Source: Aspergillus flavus
Lineage: Eukaryota; Ascomycota; Eurotiomycetes; Eurotiales; Aspergillaceae
Direction of reading: 5' to 3'
NCBI RefSeq assembly: GCF_009017415.1
Contig: NC_092405.1
Coordinates: forward strand, 4,746,202 to 4,810,201
DNA length: 64,000 nucleotides
Shown: one piece after another, positions 23,282 to 32,313 of the stretch
Layout of the letters: each line of letters begins with the position of its first letter
Numbering within the stretch: the first letter of the stretch is position 1
Program-made: the position numbers and the translations under genes
Notes under the pieces: model-generated
What the model was told of the DNA's origin: nothing
The model's input: only the letters and a program-made list of their open reading frames with translations
The model's database searches: none

Positions 23282-23719
23282 TTAATGAGCCAGTAACTTG
23301 TTCAAACGTCTCTCAAATCCACTGTACGTGCGCTCAAGCCAGACCCGGAGGTTAGCCCTGCCCTCTTCGTCAGGGATCGAGGACTCTCCAATCCATTTCA
23401 TTTCTGTCTCATGGCGGGAAATTTGCTTCAAAAAGAAGGTAGCATAGGAATCAACACCGGGAAGATCGTCGCGGTCGACATGGAGACGAACGCTATATTT
23501 TGAGACGTCAACGCTATCGAGGGTCTCACGGATCATGATGTTTGGATTGGCGCCAAAAGCGATTGTACGCGTGGAACCGATACCAAACCCCTCGACAGTC
23601 GTGAGGATACAGTCGGGCATCCATAATTTGGGAGAACCAAAAGCAGAAAGAAGAGCCCAAACCTCTCCGATAGGGGCATGGACTGTCCCAGTATACTCGT
23701 ATACCTTGACGACGGCCAT
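23282..23719 (-). CDS. SRPBCC (polyketide cyclase/Bet v 1-like) protein A
   Basis: A single exon encodes 145 aa. It opens with a beta strand and the helix-turn APIGEVWALLSAFGSPKLWMP that is diagnostic of the SRPBCC/START-like fold. The strand series GIGSTRTIAFG, IRETLDSVDVSKYSVRLHV and ETEMKWIGESS follows, then a long C-terminal helix (LRVWLERTYSGFERRLNKLL) that would line the ligand cavity. Such small proteins bind hydrophobic ligands, and some act as polyketide cyclases or dehydratases. The partner and reaction are unknown. It is divergently paired with a paralogue at 24349–24780, across a shared 0.6-kb region containing four tandem repeats. Confidence 0.85.
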   Translation of the reverse strand: MAVVKVYEYTGTVHAPIGEVWALLSAFGSPKLWMPDCILTTVEGFGIGSTRTIAFGANPNIMIRETLDSVDVSKYSVRLHVDRDDLPGVDSYATFFLKQISRHETEMKWIGESSIPDEEGRANLRVWLERTYSGFERRLNKLLAH

Positions 23720-23864
23720 GGTTGGGCAGTAAAGTGATGATAATGCTAGTGCTGTTACAGCCTGTGGGAAATATCAGGGACCCTCCTCATTATTTGTAGC
23801 CCTCACCTCTTGCTCTTCCGATGAGCTCAGGGCTACTAGCCTAGAACGTAAACAGCAGAGTTAA

Positions 23865-24086
23865 TGCTGGAAATCCGTCCGACAGCGCTTTCCGCTTATA
23901 AATCCGCTAGTCCTGGAATCAATGCTTAAAGTCCGTCCGATAACTCTTTCCGCTTATAAATCCTGGAGTCAGTGCTTGGAATCCGTCCGATGGGTCTTTC
24001 CGCTTATAATCCGCCATTCCTGAGGTCGATACTTGAAATCCGTCCGACAGCTCTTTCCGCTTATAAACCCGCTATTCCTGGAGCTA
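23865..24086. repeat. Four tandem ~50–58-bp repeats in a divergent promoter
   Basis: Four imperfect copies start at about 23865, 23923, 23973 and 24030. Each contains the core ATCCGTCCGA, then about 8 variable bases, then CTTTCCGCTTATAA. Copy 2 is about 8 bases shorter than the others. The array lies between two divergently transcribed SRPBCC paralogues. The CCG/CGG triplets repeated at fixed offset resemble half-sites used by Zn2Cys6 regulators, and the TTATAA part could act as a TATA-like element. A regulatory role is inference; the repetition itself is plain. Confidence 0.85.
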
Positions 24087-24348
24087 ACTAACCTGAATCC
24101 TTCCTGAATTGCTAAATCAAAAACACTAGAAGCCCCATTGTTTTCGCACCATTGACGGTGAACCGACGAGCTCACAGCCCTTGACTGCTCAAAGTGCTCC
24201 TTTTTAGCGGCTGGATCTGCCCTGAGTGGTGAGTATGAGATCCATAATCACTCCCTATTGAACCCTATGCCAAATGAACCAAACACCCTACGCCAAACTA
24301 CAAAGCGTCGAACTTGCCGCTGACGAAACATTACAGAATTGGACGAAG

Positions 24349-24780
24349 ATGGTTCTAGAGGTGATTAGCTCCGTTACGGAGATTGTCAACGTACCTATCG
24401 GCGAGGTCTGGGCCGTGATCTCGTCTTTCGGCTGCGAGAGGTTGTGGTTTCCGGACATGAAGAGCGTCGATCTCAAAGGATACGGCATTGGCAGTGTTCG
24501 TACGTATGTTTTTCATGAGCCCGGCCGTATTGCATGGGAGCGTTTGGACTATGTCGATGTTGAGAACCACGTTGTTCGCTTTGCGGTTTTCAGGAATGAC
24601 CTCCTCACTGAATCGGTGGGCACTATGAAGTTGAAGGCGTTAGACGAGGGTCGAACCGCCTTTACGTGGACGGCTGAGGTTGATCTACCGGAGGGGCTTA
24701 CCAAGGCACAACTGCAGAAGGAACTCGATCCCATGTTCCGGGGGCTCATTCATGCTGTTGCTGAAGCCGTCAAAACATAA
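24349..24780 (+). CDS. SRPBCC (polyketide cyclase/Bet v 1-like) protein B
   Basis: A single exon encodes 143 aa, paralogous to the protein at 23719–23282. The two align end to end: VPIGEVWAVISSFGCERLWFP here against APIGEVWALLSAFGSPKLWMP there. The GIGSVRTYVF strand, the central RNDLL segment and the C-terminal helix also match. The ATG at 24349 is chosen because it aligns with the paralogue's start; an upstream in-frame ATG at 24274 would add 25 non-homologous residues. The expected fold is a single alpha/beta domain with a ligand cavity. The reaction is unknown. The divergent arrangement with its paralogue and the shared repeat-bearing promoter suggest the two are co-regulated, perhaps as subunits or sequential ligand handlers. 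Confidence 0.85.
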   Translation: MVLEVISSVTEIVNVPIGEVWAVISSFGCERLWFPDMKSVDLKGYGIGSVRTYVFHEPGRIAWERLDYVDVENHVVRFAVFRNDLLTESVGTMKLKALDEGRTAFTWTAEVDLPEGLTKAQLQKELDPMFRGLIHAVAEAVKT

Positions 24781-25527
24781 CTATCTGTTCTGACGATTTC
24801 GGCCTGTTTATCTGCCCGTTCTACTACAAGCACGACTCCAGCTCAATTGATGTGTGATTTACTTATTCCCCTTTCAAACTCTTTTTGTACGGAATGCTGC
24901 GGAATGGTAGAACCGACTCTAAGTCTTGGATTTGTCCTTATATAAATTGGAGTGAGAAAAGGGGAGCCATCGTAGACTTGATAGCCATTCAACGCGGAGT
25001 CGTGCCATACACCACGACACGCGCTCTGGGCAAGAGATTTGTGACAACTTGTTCCTGTACTAAGTCAAATCCCATGTATACCATGTCACATATTATGGGC
25101 CAAGTTCCGATAGTGGATGGGTCCTTCAGACAAAAGTCACTGACCACGTGCGATTAGGGCGTGTATCGGATCACGTGATGGAGTTGTATACTGAGATGGT
25201 GTCGATAATGTCGTTTATACCATTGCCCCGGAAGACGGAGATCGCAATCAAAACTACGCCGGAAAGAGCTTGGATTGTAAGCAGACGAATCTGCTAAAGG
25301 AAGCCACTGATCCTCATGAACATGGCCGCTGGCAAATTGATTCTTGTCCGAAGGTTTTCACTTGTAGGTTTCGGACGGACTTTCGTCGTTGTGGCCGAAA
25401 AGCCCGCACCAAGGATCCGGTTGCAAATCGTGAGTTCAAATATGGAGTCAGCGTCCCAACGGCAGATTCGTTCTCTCTTGAGAAGGACTCTCGATTCGAA
25501 CTCTACCTGGCTGCAATTTGGTGCTCC
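24781..25527. other. Intergenic, upstream of SDR gene
   Basis: About 750 bases. The SDR frame is open upstream of its proposed start, back to 25270, but the upstream codons show no domain. A 90-codon frame at 24885–25157 shows no motif. Confidence 0.45.
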
Positions 25528-26367
25528 ATGAAGACTTTACACTTTCAACCGTACGCTGGATTAGCGGACGCCCTCGGGCGAGCAGACCTCTCCGGCCGGT
25601 CTGTCCTGATAACCGGCGGTGGGCATGGAATCGGGTTTAAGATAGCGACGTCCTTTGCCGAGCGCGGTGTAGGGCGCATTCTGCTCGTGGGACGAACAGA
25701 ATCACGATTGGTGGAAGCGACTAAAAGGCTCTCGTCTATCGCTGGGACGTCCGTCCGCTACGAGGTAGCAGATCTTGCCTCGCAGGACGACATCCGCCGG
25801 GTCTTTGAAACCCTCAAATTTTCGCCGGATATTCTCATTAACAACGCCGGATACATGCCTAACCCGGAGTCGTTCCTCACCACCAATCTGTCGGAATACT
25901 GGTCCGGTTTTACTATCAACGTGCTCGGTACAGTCCGTTTCACACAAGCGTACCTACGCCATCGCCTCGAACAGGGGGCAACATCACCAGCAGTAGTGAT
26001 AACTCTGAATACAGCGGGCGCATACGGACCGAGTGTGCCGAATCTGTCAGCTTACTTGGCGAGCAAGGCTGGTCTTGTCCGATGGGTGGAAATCGTGTCG
26101 GCCGATATCGACAAGCAAGTCGCACGGTTTATATCTGTCCACCCAGGGGCCGTCGATACCGACATGCTCGCCAAGTCCCAGTTAGGTGGGGCTTTCCCGT
26201 CCACTGAGGGGAAGCTTGTCGGCGATTTCGTCGTGTGGACAGCTACTGAAGAAGCAGATTTTCTTGCTGGACGTTTTGTTTGGGCGAACTGGGACGTTCA
26301 GGAGCTGCTTTCTCGCAGAGACGATATCGTGTCGAAGAATCTGTTCGTGACGAGCTTGACAGAGTAA
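25528..26367 (+). CDS. Short-chain dehydrogenase/reductase
   Basis: The start at 25528 gives 279 aa, a normal SDR length. The frame stays open upstream to 25270, but the extra 86 residues are not SDR-like. The Rossmann nucleotide loop TGGGHGIG lies at about 29–36. An Arg after the second strand (LLVGRTESRL) suggests NADP(H). NNAG follows beta-4, and the active-site Tyr–Lys pair is YLASK. The usual catalytic Ser is replaced in LNTAGAYG by Thr or lies at a neighbouring position, which might alter catalysis. VHPGAVDTDM is the classical PG motif region. It is predicted to be a cytosolic ketone reductase or alcohol dehydrogenase. It lies beside the SRPBCC pair and could act on the same metabolite. 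Confidence 0.88.
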   Translation: MKTLHFQPYAGLADALGRADLSGRSVLITGGGHGIGFKIATSFAERGVGRILLVGRTESRLVEATKRLSSIAGTSVRYEVADLASQDDIRRVFETLKFSPDILINNAGYMPNPESFLTTNLSEYWSGFTINVLGTVRFTQAYLRHRLEQGATSPAVVITLNTAGAYGPSVPNLSAYLASKAGLVRWVEIVSADIDKQVARFISVHPGAVDTDMLAKSQLGGAFPSTEGKLVGDFVVWTATEEADFLAGRFVWANWDVQELLSRRDDIVSKNLFVTSLTE

Positions 26368-26999
26368 TGTGCTCCGGGAAGCATAACTCCGAGGGAGCTG
26401 CTTTCTCAGACTCCGGGTGATCGAGATGGCATTTAAGTAAAGCGGGAGTGAAAGCTGCGATGCATTTACTCGCATCAAGATAGAAATCGCGTGTGCAATG
26501 TCGAAACAATTGCCTACTCCACAGTAACTACTGTTTGTCCGTGACATCGTTCACTCTGTCCTTGTGCAGTTATAAAACCAGGATCGGCCACTCTAAACTT
26601 TAAGATATCGTTGACTTCCATACATATCGTTTAACATGCGGTAGGCCCAGCCGTAGTTACAGTACACTGAATCCAGCTCACGACCGCAGTGATACTGAAG
26701 GTCATACGTAGGAGCAGAACCGACAGACAGACGACATAGTTAACACAGACCCATCTTAGAGTAAACGCTGACAGTAATGTAACCGGTAGGTGGGTGAGAC
26801 ATCCAGCTCCGTCAGCACCTTTCGCTCCATTAGACGAATAGATGTTTAGAAGCCCACTAGGCTCTTGCTCCATGTACAAAGTCGCTCAGCTGCAACCTCG
26901 TCCCCCGAGAGTTCAGCCGCCAAAAACAAGTGGCAGTCATTCAGATATCCAAACGAACAACTTCCAAGCATGCTGAAAATATAATGTCCCGAACGACTG
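26368..26999. other. Intergenic, no supported gene
   Basis: No zinc cluster or other domain precedes the regulator fragment that follows. Only motif-free short frames are seen. Confidence 0.4.
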
Positions 27000-27624
27000 T
27001 ACCCACGGAAGCTGGGGCAGAATCCATCGTTGCTCCCAGGAATTCCAGCGAGCTTCCGACAGGAGACAACCGCTGTCAAGGATAACTTAACGCAGCAAAC
27101 GTCGGAGGCTTCGAAATTGTTGCGGCGAGAACTGGAGTGGAATGAAATGATTGGTCAAGACCGATCTATCGTGGTGAAACGTGCAACCGATTTCGTCAGT
27201 CGCATTTCCAACTCAGAAGCCCCATCTTCTACCACCGGCACATTTCAACCCTCCACAACAGACGGTGATGCTGAACCGCAGAAGTTCCCATCGGAATTAT
27301 TGTACATGATGACAATGAGTAAGTGCTTGGTCGAACCAAGGTCATGAGTTAATCAGGTCCAAATCGACAGACCCGGAACGGGAGCCTAGGCTCATGAAAC
27401 GGTCATTCTGGCCTGCTCATATCTCCCTCGCGGCTTTAGAAAATATGTGTCTGTCTAGTATAGATCGAAGTGCTCCGGTCCGCCGTCATCTGGAGCAAAG
27501 CAAGAAACGGTATGAGAATGAGATACACCGGACGCTGGGCGAGCTGGATTTTCTTGCTCCCCCAAGTTTAGCTTTCCTGCAGAAATTCAACCTGAATTGG
27601 AAATTCTCGCGTATCTGCATCTAA
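27000..27624 (+). pseudogene. Fragment of a fungal-specific transcription factor
   Basis: Two pieces match the middle region of Zn2Cys6 regulators. The first (about 27060–27320) reads LLRRELEWNEMIGQDRSIVVK and ends at FPSELLYMMTM. The second (about 27394–27590) reads WPAHISLAALENM and ends at GELDFLAPPSLAFLQ. A plausible 40-nt intron (GTAAGT to AATCAG, 27319–27358) joins them only part way, because the following frame meets TGA at about 27394. After PPSLAFLQ the reading leaves the family pattern and stops. No DNA-binding domain is found upstream. The piece is therefore truncated at both ends and internally broken. Confidence 0.5.
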
Positions 27625-28831
27625 TAATAGCCTTAAAAGCAATTTATCTTCAAATTCGGTCAATTTATTACCATTAGCGCGTGTTTCCGATCGTGATTTG
27701 ATGCCATGAAGCCGGTCGCGTAGAGCACTTTCAGGAACTGCAAACAGGGCCCTGCGCGTTTAGTTGATTTAACTTGGCCTTTTTGATAGGCAGAAATGGC
27801 CATCTGAATACGCAATTCTTTAGAAGGAGGTATATGGGATTATGGTGATGAGAATAGAAGCTTTGAATGAAGAAAGCAGATGTTTTGGTTAAAGGGCAAT
27901 GCTCGGTGGTTGAAAACGTGACATCCACAATATATTTCCGCATCCATACACCAGTGTTACCAACTTTCTAGAAAATACACTACAACAATTCCTCTTGGAC
28001 AGAAAAGAGCTTATGTTAGTATTGCCAAGCCGGAAGACGTATTCAAAAGACATATATCAAAAATCACGTAGGGGATGGATGAAAAATTAATGGAATGGTA
28101 CTTAAATGTAGAGAACAGATATAAGAAACAGTAATATATAATGATATCCATTTTGTCACGGGAAGTGCTCACCAGAGTTGTATATTGAGAGTCATCTATC
28201 GAGCATCTTGCATTGAGCTGGCTGCATAGACAGGGGATTTGTTGGATAGTAAACACTAGTGAAATTCTAACACCCGATGTCACTTTACCTTTGGTTTAAG
28301 CCAGTTGCAAAGGCACACTCAGTTGAACATAAGTGCTTACTGTGCACTTGGGGCCGAGATGATAACCGGCTCCGCGTACCAGTAGCCTGGCCCAAATATG
28401 TCCGAAGCGTGGTGGGGAGTCCCGCCCTTCGCATAGATCTCTCCGGTGGGGTAGGTAAGGTTGGTAGATGGAGGCTATTCGCAGCTTCCGACTCACTCGG
28501 CAATATCATGGCCCAGGTCGAATCAGGGATAGGTTGCTGGTCGAGACAGGGTTGGGGATAATAGAAACAGTAGACCGGCTGATCACTTTGCTAGATATAC
28601 TTACATCCAGAGCACGCCCAAGACGTCGATGCATAAACACAAAACGGAAGGCTCACGTATTAATCAACAGTATTATAAGAGTTCTGGCTCCCCGTTCCTT
28701 AAAAGCCTCAAATGGAAGCTGAGGGCGAAACGGGTCGGAGTCCGATGCAGTATCAAGTTCTTTGTATTCTGTTCCTATACTCTCCACGCCTCAAAATCAA
28801 AGCACCATAACTTTGATCTTCATGAATCATC
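27625..28831. other. Intergenic, AT-rich, no supported gene
   Basis: About 1.2 kb, relatively AT-rich from 27630 to 28260. No coherent coding pattern is seen on either strand. Confidence 0.45.
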
Positions 28832-30322
28832 TTACTCAGGCCTGTACCCATCTCGGCTGGGAACAAACCCAACCACGCCCTCGCAGTATCCCTCCCAGCC
28901 CCGAAACTCGGTCACAAATTTAACCGCAGCCTTCAAATAAAAATTATCCTTCCGACCAAAGGTCTCCTCGAACACCTTGGGGGCCCGGATCGCTTTGAAA
29001 AAATGCACGTCCAAAGCCCACTTGTGAGGCAACGCCGTATCAAGCACCCATTCCCAATCGCGGCCGCTGAGCTTAACGGCTTCTATAGGTTTGAGGCCAA
29101 AGATTGGGTGCTGCTGACAGATATAGGTCATGATTCCGAAGAGGGCGTACTGTCGCAAGATAGAAACACGGTGCTGCGGTGGCAAATAGTGCCACAGGAC
29201 TCGCAGGGCGTGCGCTAGTGTCATGATATGCGCATCGTAGAAATCGAAGGAATCATGAGGGTTGCCATTGCTCAGGGCGACGAGAACGGACAGGTCGCAA
29301 CACTCCTCAAAGCACCGCAACGGATCAATCATCTCCCAGGCATTCCAGTGTTCCAGCACAACGGCGAGATGTCTTGGTTTCTGTAGGACCTCCAGATTCG
29401 CAAATCCAGGTTCCGTGAAGAGCCCGTCAAGCCGCGCATCAGTGGGCACATTTTCAAACACGGCAGACAGTGAAGTTGTCTTATAGGTGGCAGTGTCCGG
29501 TGAAGGCTGATCCAGGAGATAATGGAGCGGGTTGTACTCCGTGCAGCCCTGGCTCAGGGCCTGAGTTGCAACCTCTTTGCTACGGAATTCGAAGGCATAT
29601 GCCAAGTGGATGAAGGGATGGCCGACTGTCGGTGGGTCAGTGTACTGAAGTGCATGCGGCGGTTGGATCCAAACAGTGCTGGCTACTTACGTCCTCCCGT
29701 GAATCCATTGATGAGTGGTTGGGATCCAGAGTACAGATATTCTTCCAGGACCTTACCCCAATCTCCTTGCCTCTCTTGCACTTGATTATCGAAAAAGTCC
29801 TGATACGCAACAGTATACCTACATCCAGGGTGAGCAGTCAGCCAATCCTTCGATCCCACGTTACAAGAAACCTTCAGGTCGGTTCACTTACTGTTTGTGA
29901 CCCAGGAAACTCCTCCAATTGTCCTTGGAGATTGCATCCCCGCGAGTGAAGCCACGGGCTATAGGCACAAGCTGGGTGATCTCATGCTCGTACGATCTCT
30001 TCAGCTGGTCGCTGTTGGCGCCAAGAGCGTAGGCTGAACCCAGAAGCTATAAGCTGGTTGTTAGATATGAGCGAATGGTGGACAGAAGATGTAATTGCGC
30101 GACGCAACATACATGGGGCAGGTGGCTGTGGAGAATCAGCTCAGGGTCGCGCAGCGGAGCCACCGTAACATGGCCAGCTTCAAGTAGAGCACGCAGCGTT
30201 TGGGTTCTCGCATCAGGGAACTTGGTCACATCGTAGACAGGGACCGGTGGGAGGTCCTTGAGTTCAGACGAAGGAGGTAGTCGAACAGAGTTCTGTCCCA
30301 AGGTACCGGCGTTGGTGGCCAT
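28832..30322 (-). CDS. Questin oxidase-like protein (DUF4243, AflY/MdpL-like)
   Basis: Four exons (30322–30113, 30046–29892, 29818–29691, 29625–28832) with introns of 66, 73 and 65 nt encode 428 aa in exact phase. Family-typical segments include SYEHEITQLVPIARG, NWRSFLGH, YQDFFDNQV, TGGLGHPFIHLAYAFEF (conserved His cluster) and HYLPPQHRVSILRQYALF. These define the questin oxidase-like/AflY family. Members cleave an anthraquinone ring by Baeyer–Villiger-type oxidation, as in geodin (gedK), monodictyphenone (mdpL) and aflatoxin (aflY) biosynthesis. No flavin or P450 motif is seen, as expected for this family. It is on the same strand as, and just downstream of, an SDR gene. Confidence 0.88.
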
Positions 30323-30870
30323 CGTTACAAGATAATGAACAGTGCTGTGTATGGAAAGCAAGTTACACAAGTTGGACAGGACTATTTACACTGTCGACAA
30401 CACGTCCATATATCCTCCAGGACCGATTTCCCTTAAAAACACCGCCTGTTGTTGACACCCACCACCAACTCTGGTAATCATACTGTTGATCATACTTGAG
30501 TCCGCTATAACACACGATGCAACTTGGATTTCGGAGATCCGAAGGCGTGGTACCCCACCAGACACTGCTATGCAGGGGCGACAGGGATGAGGTAGAGCGA
30601 CGCAATCCTGGCATCGAGGGCCAGCTCCAGAAGCCCTTCGTGGGTATTGTGCCGCCAACTGGCCGTCATCTGTGGAATGCGAATCATTCATAGATGAATA
30701 TAGCTTGCAACTTTACGCCTCCAGATTGTCGAATGTCGCAGGGTGTGAGCTACTCGAGACCACCATCTTTGGCTTGGTGAAAATGCGCGGGATAGATGAG
30801 TGTAGCTGTTCACAATATTGTACACATGTTTCTCTCTTGGCCCTTCTTCCCTCTTCGCATACCACTTCCC
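30323..30870. other. Promoter of questin oxidase-like gene
   Basis: About 550 bases between tandem minus-strand genes. It contains the 5' flank of the questin-oxidase-like gene and the 3' flank of the SDR. No gene is supported. Confidence 0.5.
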
Positions 30871-31681
30871 TCAAACGATACTGCCTCCGTTTACCCGCAG
30901 AACCTGGCCAGTGATCCAGCCGCTGTCCTTCCTCCACAGCAGACTAACAGCTGCAGCAATCTCGTCGGCGCGTCCAATGCGGTTGAAGGGGTTTTGATTT
31001 GCAAGCAACCTAGCTTTCTTCTCGTCCACGGCCTTTTGAAACGAGTCGGTACTTGTTGGACCCGGGGAGATGGCATTGACGCGGATCCCTGCGCCGGCAA
31101 GGTCGCGTGCAAGCACCTTAACCATTTGGTTCATTGCTGCCTTGGCTGACACGTAGAGCAGGAAATGGGGTGGCACAACGTCCGCGTCGGTCATGTCGGT
31201 CGAGATGAAGATGATCGCGCCACCAGGTGGCATGTGAGGGAGGGCTTTCTGGGAACCGGTCAGCGTCGCTTCTGCTCCCCCATCCGATACGGAGGCAAGG
31301 AGCCTGGTGGTAACTCACCTGTGTTAGGAAACAAGGCCCCTTGACGTTGACTGCAAAGGCTCGGTCAATATCCGCCTCGCAGACGTCCTGGAGGTTCCGA
31401 TCCGGAACGAAAGCGGCGTTGGGGATGAGGATGTCGACTTTTCCAAAGCGGGACACAGCGGCATCGATCAAAGTGTTCGCCCCCTCGACGCTGGAAATAT
31501 CAACCTGCACGGCTAAAGCACGCTCAGGTCCTACGTGCATGACCAGGGCATTTGCCGCTTTGACGTCCGACAGGTAGTTGATGACGATGTTGGCACCTTC
31601 GGTGGCGGCTCGAAGGGCTATTTCTTTCCCGATGCCCTTGGAGGCGCCGGTAACGACCACCACATAGCCAGAGAGCGTCAT
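30871..31681 (-). CDS. Short-chain dehydrogenase/reductase (classical, ~246 aa)
   Basis: Two exons (31681–31319 and 31248–30871) and a 70-nt intron (GTGAGT…CCCAG) encode 246 aa. The cofactor loop is TGASKGIG at residues about 10–17. The NNAG position reads PNAA, and the active site has Ser in FISTDMTD with Tyr/Lys in YVSAK. The C-terminus GWITGQVLRVNGGSIV is typical of classical SDRs of the FabG/3-ketoacyl reductase type. The residue pattern after the second strand (INYLSD) is compatible with NADP(H). It is predicted to be a cytosolic carbonyl reductase, tetrameric by family precedent. It is in tandem with the questin-oxidase-like gene, a pairing also met in anthraquinone clusters. Confidence 0.9.
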
Positions 31682-32313
31682 CAGAGCGAGATGCTAGTAG
31701 CTGTGCCCTCGGAAATGCACTGTGCAAGAATAGTTCCGACCAAAAAAGAACTCCTTCTTTACCCGGTGATGGATAGAGAGAAATTGTGGGCATGTATTCA
31801 GCACGTAGCTAGATTAGGCATAGAGGAGAGCTACGGAGTCGATCCGCCACCGAGTACTTCTAGTTATTCGTACCAATCAGCCATCGTGCCGTAAGATTGA
31901 GGGCGTAGTATACGTGCGAAGCGAATCCCTACCCCACCGAAAGTCCCCCACCAAAAGTCCCCCACCGAAAGTACTCAGAGCCAAACCCCACCAGGGTGAA
32001 CAACACCCCACCAACATCCTCAAGCCACCATAGCCCTTCTCTAGCCCTGGTTTCTCCCACGGCTATAAGCTGTCTGCATACCGCTCCAGTGAGTCGGCTA
32101 CGATCTTCTGCAGTTTCCACACAGCCCGACGATTCAGAATCAGTGCCCACATGTAAATCAAGCGGGCAGCATCAGGCTTCTGGGTTCGACTGGCAGGCAA
32201 ATCTACCTCGGACAAAATCTCACGGACCAGCTTGATCTGTTCTGCCTCCTCGGGTGACCATTAGGACTCGGGACGGTTCTGCGTTTCTTTCAACCACGCA
32301 CAGGAGAATAAGC
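31682..32313. other. Intergenic region with a short tandem repeat
   Basis: No gene is supported. It contains three copies of a 14-bp unit at 31933–31972 and the 3' flank of the C2H2 regulator. Confidence 0.5.
31933..31972. repeat. Three copies of a 14-bp unit
   Basis: The unit CCCACCGAAAGTCC occurs three times in tandem (one copy with G to A, the last truncated by two bases). Confidence 0.8.

Noticed and set aside
23865..24086. CRISPR-like spaced repeats
   Set aside because: Only four copies, whole units are homologous including the 'spacers', and the genome is eukaryotic; these are promoter tandem repeats.
25270..25527. 86-residue N-terminal extension of the SDR
   Set aside because: The open frame has no domain, signal peptide or SDR similarity; the ATG at 25528 gives a standard SDR length.
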